Positions 1-4,338 of a stretch of 7,848 bases of DNA are shown piece by piece. The translations under genes and the position numbers were made by a program. The DNA is from Anaerotignum sp. (GTDB lineage Bacteria > Bacillota > Clostridia > Lachnospirales > Anaerotignaceae): assembly GCA_017560955.1 (NCBI GenBank), contig JAFZDV010000202.1, forward strand, positions 1 to 7,848, read 5' to 3'. How positions within the stretch are numbered: the first letter of the stretch is position 1; each line of letters opens with the position of its first letter. The notes beneath the pieces were generated by a model. The model was not told where the DNA came from. It was given only the letters and a program-made list of their open reading frames with translations, and made no database searches.

Positions 1-207
1 GCGGTATCCTTTGCGGCGGCAACGGCCATTTACGCTATCAATAAAAAGTGGGGCATTGCGGCGTATATTTTTGCGGCAGTGATGGGCTTTTCCCGTTTGT
101 ACCTTGGGGTACATTTCCCTCTGGATGTGGTATGCGGCGCGGTTGTGGGTGTGATTGCGGCGAAACTGGTCATCTGTCTGGCGGCAAGAATGAAAAAAGC
201 AGGCTGA
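1..207 (+). CDS. PAP2-family membrane phosphatase (3' end only)
   Basis: The reading frame is open from the first base of the window and stops at 205-207, giving the last 68 residues. The visible part has hydrophobic segments around residues 18-30 and 42-62 with the third phosphatase signature of the PAP2 superfamily between them. That signature is S31-R32, five residues, H38, three residues, D42 (SRLYLGVHFPLD). In this family R, H and D bind and attack the phosphate of lipid phosphates or undecaprenyl pyrophosphate at the membrane. The first visible residues (AVSFAAATAIY) are what usually follows the SGH motif of signature 2, so that motif should lie just left of the window. The basic end (ARMKKAG) is a plausible cytoplasmic tail. 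Substrate cannot be told from this fragment. A terminator follows at 251-301. Confidence 0.85.
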   Translation, partial: AVSFAAATAIYAINKKWGIAAYIFAAVMGFSRLYLGVHFPLDVVCGAVVGVIAAKLVICLAARMKKAG

Positions 208-232
208 AATTTTTTTAAGTAACTGAAAATCG

Positions 233-261
233 TTGCAAAAGCGGAAAAACAAGAGTACAAT
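233..261 (+). promoter_or_regulatory. Promoter of the AEC permease gene, embedded in the upstream terminator
   Basis: TTGCAA (233-238), a 17-base spacer and TACAAT (256-261) form a good sigma-A-type promoter. Transcription should begin near base 268. The -10 box overlaps the left arm of the terminator stem (251-259), so RNA started here lacks that arm and cannot form the full terminator, whereas read-through RNA from the phosphatase gene would. Confidence 0.6.
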
Positions 262-301
262 GAATCCTGATTGAAAATTCGGGAGTTCTGTACTCTTTTT
301 T
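251..301 (+). terminator. Intrinsic terminator after the PAP2 gene
   Basis: Nine perfect pairs join AAGAGTACA (251-259) and TGTACTCTT (289-297), followed by a T run (296-301, resuming 303-306). The 29-base loop has its own hairpin: TCCTGA (265-270) pairs with TCGGGA (279-284), with one G-T pair. Confidence 0.75.
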
Positions 302-306
302 ATTTT

Positions 307-316
307 AGAAAGGAAG
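307..316 (+). promoter_or_regulatory. Ribosome-binding site that sets the AEC permease start
   Basis: AGAAAGGAAG lies 8 bases (counted from AGGA, 311-314) before the ATG at 323. An in-frame TTG at 317 directly abuts this site and is therefore too close to serve as the start. Confidence 0.7.
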
Positions 317-322
317 TTGTTT

Positions 323-1249
323 ATGGCAATACCTGTAATTTACCAGCTGATCACCATGGTAATCCTGATGATCGTCGGTGTCATCTTACATAAAAAGAAT
401 ATGCTCTCCATCGCCAATGCGAAGGGGCTTTCCATTATCCTGACAAGGGTGGCAGTTCCCTGTAATATGGTAGTGCTGCTGCAGAGGGATTATTCCCCTG
501 AGATCTTCAAGGGATTCCTCATCACCTGCTTTGCCACATACGGCATGTGCTGTGTGGGTGCGCTGATGTTCTTTATTGTTGGTAAAATGATGAAGATGAA
601 ACCCAGAGATCTGGGGCTGTTCAGCGGCGGCGGCGTTTACAGTAACGTAATCTTTATGGGTCAGCCTCTGATCCTGGCTATGTATGGCGCAGAAGGTCTG
701 ATTTTCTGTGTAGCTGTTATGTTTACCTGTAACGTGTTCCTGTTCACTGTATGTTCTGTGTTGTTTGCCATGGGCAGTGAAAACAAAAAGACACTCAAGG
801 CGATGGCGAAAGAGATCTGCACCAGCCTGATCTGTATTTCTGCGGTCATTGGTCTGTTCTGTTTTGCAAACGAGATCCGTCTGCCTCAGCCTGTATTTGA
901 TGTGCTGCAGTATTCCGCAAACACAACTGTATGTCTGTCCATGATCTATATCGGTTCTCTGCTGGCGGCGGCAAATGTAAAAGAAATCTTCAAAGACAAA
1001 GTGGTATATATCTTCAGTTTCTTTACACTGATCATCATGCCCATCATCACAAAAGCCATCTGTCACACATTCATGAGCGGTATGGCCCTGAGTGTACTGG
1101 TGGTGCTGATGGCAACACCTGCGGCGGCGGCCCTGCCTTCCTTCGCAGACCAGTATGGTGCCGATGAAAAGAGAGCATCTCAGTATACCTTTGTTTCTAC
1201 GATCTTCTCTGTACTGACATTACCATTGGTCGCACAGTTCCTTTGCTGA
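323..1249 (+). CDS. AEC-family (auxin efflux carrier-like) permease
   Basis: This 308-residue protein has about ten hydrophobic segments (roughly 5-22, 35-53, 63-88, 100-120, 125-150, 165-182, 190-215, 227-248, 251-275, 287-306). That matches the usual size and topology of bacterial AEC transporters, which export or exchange organic acids such as malate. Family-like stretches are VAVPCNMV at 43-50 in the second segment, SNVIFMGQPL at 107-116 (the usual N-x-G-F-x-G-x-P-L-type stretch) and MATPAAAALPSFADQYGAD at 263-281 near the C-terminus. A short basic loop (KMKPRD, 91-96) separates segments 3 and 4. The start is the ATG at 323, chosen for its spacing to the Shine-Dalgarno site. The gene stands alone between two terminators with its own promoter. 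The substrate cannot be read from sequence; a monocarboxylate or dicarboxylate is the usual guess. Family assignment is firm. Confidence 0.88.
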   Translation: MAIPVIYQLITMVILMIVGVILHKKNMLSIANAKGLSIILTRVAVPCNMVVLLQRDYSPEIFKGFLITCFATYGMCCVGALMFFIVGKMMKMKPRDLGLFSGGGVYSNVIFMGQPLILAMYGAEGLIFCVAVMFTCNVFLFTVCSVLFAMGSENKKTLKAMAKEICTSLICISAVIGLFCFANEIRLPQPVFDVLQYSANTTVCLSMIYIGSLLAAANVKEIFKDKVVYIFSFFTLIIMPIITKAICHTFMSGMALSVLVVLMATPAAAALPSFADQYGADEKRASQYTFVSTIFSVLTLPLVAQFLC

Positions 1250-1257
1250 GAAAACAG

Positions 1258-1289
1258 TCCCTTCCTTTATATAAAGGAGGGGATTTTTT
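1258..1289 (+). terminator. Intrinsic terminator after the AEC permease gene
   Basis: A near-perfect palindrome centred at 1270.5 gives a 12-pair stem (1258-1283, one T-G pair, centre TTTATATAAA) with a T run at 1284-1289. The A/T-rich centre will open as the loop. It starts 8 bases after the stop codon. Confidence 0.85.
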
Positions 1290-1304
1290 ATGTTTTTTGC
1301 ACGG

Positions 1305-1314
1305 ATGTATACAA
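1305..1314 (+). repeat. ATGTATACAA direct repeat, copy 1
   Basis: The 10-mer ATGTATACAA contains the palindrome TGTATACA and recurs exactly at 1385-1394, inside the predicted hppA promoter. Paired TGTATACA-type sites are what GntR-like regulators often bind, but no regulator gene is visible here. Confidence 0.4.
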
Positions 1315-1331
1315 AATTGTTCAAAAATCAC

Positions 1332-1350
1332 AAATTTCTGACGGAAATTT
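1332..1350 (+). repeat. Inverted repeat upstream of the hppA promoter (possible operator)
   Basis: AAATTTC (1332-1338) and GAAATTT (1344-1350) form a perfect 7-base inverted repeat around TGACG. It has no T run, and it sits 25 bases upstream of the -35 box, which suits an activator or repressor site better than a terminator. Confidence 0.4.
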
Positions 1351-1375
1351 AGTATATCTGCGTATCACTGGGGGC

Positions 1376-1405
1376 TTGATTTTTATGTATACAATCGTAT
1401 ATACT
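1376..1405 (+). promoter_or_regulatory. Predicted hppA promoter
   Basis: TTGATT (1376-1381), 18 bases and TATACT (1400-1405) form the best sigma-A promoter in the 1290-1664 gap. The start point would be near 1412. The spacer holds the second ATGTATACAA (1385-1394), and GTATATAC (1397-1404) overlaps the -10 box, so a bound regulator could block it. Confidence 0.55.
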
Positions 1406-1411
1406 TATGTG

Positions 1412-1664
1412 TGGAACAGAATATGACTTGGTCCGCAGGGAGACGTTGAAAAGATACACGCCGCACCGTTGTGCAGAAAAAGAACAGGGCTTTACGCACG
1501 AAAGGAGGTTGGCAGTGTATTTGTTTTTTTCATGAATCCCCCCGTGGGGACTTGTGAAAAAGGCAGACGCTGTTCTGTGGGAAAGGAGCCTTCGACGAGG
1601 AAGGTTTGCATATTCCACGGTATTATTATCCACTATTTATTTAAGAAACAGGGGGATTATTATT
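1412..1664 (+). promoter_or_regulatory. Long hppA 5' leader, about 250 nt, possibly structured
   Basis: The region between the predicted start point and the hppA ATG holds no recognisable gene. It contains small hairpins: GCAC/GTGC at 1463-1474, TCCCC/GGGGA at 1537-1550 and CCTTC/GAAGG at 1589-1604. A complete ribosome-binding site, AAAGGAGG (1501-1508), lies 6 bases before a GTG opening a six-codon frame (1515-1535, peptide MYLFFS) that stops just before the second hairpin. A further AAAGGAG occurs at 1582-1588. I could not match it to any riboswitch class I know. A regulatory leader is an inference from its length and these elements. Confidence 0.35.
1650..1655 (+). promoter_or_regulatory. 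Ribosome-binding site that sets the hppA start
   Basis: AGGGGG lies 9 bases before the ATG at 1665. The longer frame from the GTG at 1554 has no comparable site and would add 37 residues with no resemblance to the family. Confidence 0.65.
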
Positions 1665-3644
1665 ATGACAAACTTAGTTTATCTGGCTCCCATTCTGGGT
1701 GCCGTAGCTCTGCTGTTTGCTTTTGTCCTGGCTGGTAAAGTAAATGCTATGGACGAAGGTACAGACAGAATGAAAGAAATCGCTGGTTCCATCAGAGAAG
1801 GTGCGAACGCTTTCCTGAGCGCAGAATACAAAATTCTGGTAATCTTTGCAGCGGTTCTGTTCGTAGCAATTGGTTTCGGTGTAAACTGGCCCACAGCAAT
1901 CTGCTTCGTACTGGGTGCGATCTTCTCCACACTGGCAGGTTTCTTTGGTATGAAAGTAGCAACAAATGCAAACGTTAGAACTGCAAACGCAGCTAGAACA
2001 AGCGGTATGAACAAAGCCCTGTCTATCGCATTCTCCGGCGGTGCAGTTATGGGTATGTGCGTAGTTGGTCTGGGTCTGCTGGGCGTAGGCGCAATCTATG
2101 CATTCACAGGCAATGACCAGATCCTGTTCGGTTTCTCTCTGGGTGCTTCCTCCATCGCGCTGTTTGGTCGTGTTGGCGGCGGTATCTACACAAAAGCAGC
2201 CGACGTTGGTGCTGACCTGGTAGGTAAAGTAGAAGCTGGTATCCCTGAAGATGACCCTCGTAACCCCGCGGTTATCGCTGACAACGTAGGCGATAACGTA
2301 GGTGACGTAGCTGGTATGGGTGCTGACCTGTTCGAATCCTATGTTGGTTCCATCATCTCCGCAATCACACTGGGTCTGATCTACTACAAAGCAGAAGGTG
2401 CTCTGTATCCTCTGCTGCTGTCCGGCGCAGGTATCATCTCTGCAATCATCGGTACATTCTTCGTTAAAGGTGACGAAAAAGCTAACCCTCACAAAGCTCT
2501 GAAAACAGGTTCTTACACAGCAGCAGTGCTGGTAGCAATCTGCTCCGTAGCAATGTCCCTGAAACTGTTTGGTGACATGAAAGCAGCTATCGCAGTTATC
2601 GCTGGTCTGGTAGTTGGTCAGATCATCGGTGTTATGACAGAAGTTTACACATCCGGTGACTACAAACATGTTAAGAAAATCGCAGACCAGTCCGAAACAG
2701 GTCCTGCAACAACAATCATCTCCGGTCTGGCTGTAGGTATGGAATCCACAGCTATCACAATCCTGCTGATCGTTATCGGTATCTACATCGCTTACACAGT
2801 ATGTGGTCTGTACGGTATCGCTCTGTCCGCAGTAGGTATGCTGGCAACAGCAGGTATCACAGTAGCAGTTGACGCTTACGGTCCCGTAGCTGACAACGCT
2901 GGTGGTATCGCAGAAATGTCCGGTCTGGATCACTCCGTAAGAGAAATCACAGACAAACTGGACGCAGTTGGTAACACAACAGCTGCTATGGGTAAAGGTT
3001 TCGCGATCGGTTCCGCTGCTCTGACAGCTCTGGCTCTGTTCGTATCCTACGCTGAAGCAGTTAAACTGTCCGCAATCGACCTGCTGGATCCTAAAGTAAT
3101 CATCGGTCTGCTGGTTGGCGGTATGCTGCCTTTCCTGTTCTCCGCATTCACAATGCAGTCTGTAGGTAAAGCAGCTTTCGAAATGATCGAAGAAGTTAGA
3201 CGTCAGTTCCGTACAATCCCTGGTATCATGGAAGGTACAGGCAAACCCGACTACAAAAAATGTGTAGAAATCTCTACAACAGCAGCTCTGAAAGAAATGC
3301 TGGTACCCGGTATCATGGCAGTTGCAGCTCCTATCATCGTAGGTCTGCTGCTGGGCACATCCGCTCTGGGCGGTCTGCTGGCTGGTTCCCTGGCATCCGG
3401 TGTTATGATGGCGATCTTCATGTCCAACGCTGGTGGTGCATGGGATAACGCGAAGAAATATATCGAAGAAGGCCACCACGGCGGTAAAGGTTCCGATGCG
3501 CACGCAGCTGCAGTTATCGGTGACACAGTTGGTGACCCCTTCAAAGATACTTCCGGTCCTTCCATCAACATCCTGCTGAAACTGATGACAGTTGTATCTC
3601 TGGTATTCGCTCCTCTGTTCCTGGCAGTTGGCGGTATCCTGTAA
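1665..3644 (+). CDS. hppA: K+-dependent membrane pyrophosphatase, probably Na+-pumping
   Basis: This 659-residue multi-spanning enzyme splits pyrophosphate and uses the energy to move cations out of the cytoplasm. The PPi-Mg site is clear: D180-x3-D184-x3-K188-x-E190, the [20 protein letters not shown] stretch (190-209), and D206, D210 and D214. A second acidic cluster lies near the C-terminus ([15 protein letters not shown], about residues 617-631). [10 protein letters not shown] at 436-445 has Ala440 and Gly443 where K+-independent enzymes carry Lys and Ala/Thr, so K+ dependence is expected. Glu224 in DLFESYVGS is at the TM6 position typical of Na+-pumping enzymes. A dual Na+/H+ pump is not excluded. 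Codon use is strongly biased (CTG, GGT, ATC, ACA), which implies high expression. The gene is monocistronic, with its own promoter and two terminators. Family certain; ion specificity inferred. Confidence 0.96.
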   Translation: MTNLVYLAPILGAVALLFAFVLAGKVNAMDEGTDRMKEIAGSIREGANAFLSAEYKILVIFAAVLFVAIGFGVNWPTAICFVLGAIFSTLAGFFGMKVATNANVRTANAARTSGMNKALSIAFSGGAVMGMCVVGLGLLGVGAIYAFTGNDQILFGFSLGASSIALFGRVGGGIYTKAADVGADLVGKVEAGIPEDDPRNPAVIADNVGDNVGDVAGMGADLFESYVGSIISAITLGLIYYKAEGALYPLLLSGAGIISAIIGTFFVKGDEKANPHKALKTGSYTAAVLVAICSVAMSLKLFGDMKAAIAVIAGLVVGQIIGVMTEVYTSGDYKHVKKIADQSETGPATTIISGLAVGMESTAITILLIVIGIYIAYTVCGLYGIALSAVGMLATAGITVAVDAYGPVADNAGGIAEMSGLDHSVREITDKLDAVGNTTAAMGKGFAIGSAALTALALFVSYAEAVKLSAIDLLDPKVIIGLLVGGMLPFLFSAFTMQSVGKAAFEMIEEVRRQFRTIPGIMEGTGKPDYKKCVEISTTAALKEMLVPGIMAVAAPIIVGLLLGTSALGGLLAGSLASGVMMAIFMSNAGGAWDNAKKYIEEGHHGGKGSDAHAAAVIGDTVGDPFKDTSGPSINILLKLMTVVSLVFAPLFLAVGGIL

Positions 3645-3668
3645 TCAGATACTTCATCAATAAAAATC

Positions 3669-3701
3669 AAGGCAAACCCTTTTGGGTTTGCCTTCTTTTT
3701 T
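3669..3701 (+). terminator. Intrinsic terminator 1 after hppA
   Basis: AAGGCAAACCC (3669-3679) and GGGTTTGCCTT (3684-3694) pair perfectly over 11 bases around a TTTT loop, followed by a T-rich run (3695-3701). It lies 24 bases after the hppA stop. Confidence 0.93.
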
Positions 3702-3730
3702 GTTTACTACGGAGAAAGTAGACTCTTAAG

Positions 3731-3778
3731 AATAAGAGTATCGAATGTGCTTGCACAATTCGGTACTCTTATTTTTTT
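3731..3778 (+). terminator. Intrinsic terminator 2 after hppA
   Basis: A 20-base arm (3731-3750) pairs with 3753-3773 with a single bulged base and one G-T pair, followed by a run of T (3772-3778). The stem is longer than a terminator needs. Its outer arm AAGAGTA...TACTCTT echoes the terminator at 251-301. It backs up the first terminator 30 bases upstream. Confidence 0.88.
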
Positions 3779-3826
3779 GAAGCGATTTGCGGAGCAAATT
3801 TATCCATAAGGCAGAGCCTTATGGAT
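3779..3826 (+). repeat. Left palindromic repeat cluster of the hppA-ppdK spacer
   Basis: Two hairpins with 3-base loops stand nearly side by side: ATTTGC-GGA-GCAAAT (3785-3799) and an 11-pair perfect stem, ATCCATAAGGC / GCCTTATGGAT, around AGA (3802-3826). The segment 3779-3798 recurs almost exactly at 4249-4269: GAAGCG then TTTGCGGAGCAAA here, against GAAGCG then TTTGCGAAGCAAA there. It lacks a T run, so it is not an ordinary terminator. A dispersed palindromic repeat is the likeliest reading. Confidence 0.6.
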
Positions 3827-4151
3827 GGCGGCTTTAAGGTGCAAAGTATCGTGGGACGAAAAGTGTCCAGATTTTTGCATAAAATACTTGTATAATGGTG
3901 GGACTTGGAGTATTCTTAATATAGGGAAGGAATTTTCTTTCCTGCGGACAGAAGACAAAAGGTGTTTTTGTGTGGGACACAGATGCCCTGCTTGACACTT
4001 TGTTAAGGTGCTGTAAATATTATACAGAATGAATTGGCAAAGATGCACAGTTTTTTCTTTGGTTTGGTAGACGTGTTTTGCACAATGTGCAGGGGCGGGA
4101 ATGATTCTGCCATCGCAAATGTAAAAAACATACTGCTCTGATTGGAAAAAC
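3827..4151 (+). other. Intergenic stretch with no recognisable gene
   Basis: I see no convincing coding frame on either strand; the short open frames lack ribosome-binding sites and recognisable protein features. The stretch holds GTGGGAC three times (3851, 3898, 3972). It has small hairpins at 3925-3942 (GGAA/TTCC core), 4011-4027 (CTGTA/TACAG) and 4079-4091 (TGCAC/GTGCA). An isolated TATAAT lies at 3891, and a perfect TTGACA at 3992 has only weak -10 candidates (TAAATA at 4014, or TATTAT at 4018 with too long a spacer). A small RNA or the decayed interior of a small repeat element are both possible; neither is shown. Confidence 0.4.
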
Positions 4152-4180
4152 TTGTGGTTTTTTGGCAAAGGTGGTATAAT
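4152..4180 (+). promoter_or_regulatory. Predicted ppdK promoter with extended -10
   Basis: TTGTGG (4152-4157), 17 bases and a perfect TATAAT (4175-4180) preceded by TGG give an extended -10 promoter. The start point would be near 4187, leaving a leader of about 150 nt. The -35 box lies inside a small A/T hairpin (AAAAAC 4146-4151 with GTTTTT 4157-4162). Confidence 0.7.
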
Positions 4181-4226
4181 TTTCAGTGGAATGTTTTTGT
4201 GACTGGTGTATTAAATTGATAAGGTA

Positions 4227-4270
4227 GTGGGAAAGATGTCCCACCCGCGAAGCGGCTTTGCGAAGCAAAG
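4227..4270 (+). repeat. Three contiguous hairpins in the ppdK leader (right repeat cluster)
   Basis: Three perfect hairpins abut without a gap: GTGGGA/TCCCAC (4227-4244), CCGC-GAA-GCGG (4245-4255) and CTTTGC-GAA-GCAAAG (4256-4270). The last two have three-base GAA loops closed by C-G, the very stable GCGAAGC mini-hairpin type. The 3' part is a near copy of the left cluster at 3779-3798. There is no T run after them. All three would lie in the 5' UTR of ppdK. Confidence 0.65.
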
Positions 4271-4313
4271 GACTGATATGAGGGTACAAACACAAAGACG
4301 ATTTACATCCAAA

Positions 4314-4338
4314 ATGTTTACAGGAGGTAATGTAACAT
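4314..4338 (+). promoter_or_regulatory. ppdK ribosome-binding site presented in a hairpin loop
   Basis: AGGAGG (4322-4327) lies 9 bases before the ATG. ATGTTTACA (4314-4322) can pair with TGTAACAT (4331-4338) as eight pairs with one bulged T. This leaves GGAGGTAA as the loop and places part of the start codon in the stem, so folding could tune ppdK translation. Confidence 0.5.

Noticed and set aside
1317..1333. TTGT-N9-ACAA as a possible Rex (redox) operator upstream of hppA
   Set aside because: The half-sites lack the inner GAA/TTC or TAA/TTA bases of Rex sites and the spacing is one base short.
1425..1460. Resemblance of TTGGTCCG...GGGAGAC...ACACG in the hppA leader to the guanidine-I (ykkC) riboswitch core
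   Set aside because: The other conserved blocks (the upstream GGGTTCCG-type segment and the 3' GGGATAAAAGCC-type segment) are missing, and hppA is not a typical target.
1554..1664. A 37-residue N-terminal extension of hppA from the GTG at 1554
   Set aside because: It has no Shine-Dalgarno site at the right distance, is a charged stretch unlike known family N-termini, and the ATG at 1665 has a good site.
1674..3503. A 609-codon open frame on the minus strand across hppA
   Set aside because: Same artefact of codon bias in hppA; the translated composition (many Cys, Thr, Gln) is not protein-like.
3891..3896. Perfect TATAAT as a promoter for a spacer transcript
   Set aside because: No acceptable -35 box at 16-18 bases and no TGn extension; kept only as a note for a possible small RNA.
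3800..4168. A 122-codon minus-strand frame in the hppA-ppdK spacer (with a second at 4020-4295)
   Set aside because: There is no clear ribosome-binding site, no recognisable motif, and the frames run through the palindromic repeats. Chance frames in a low-stop region are more likely.
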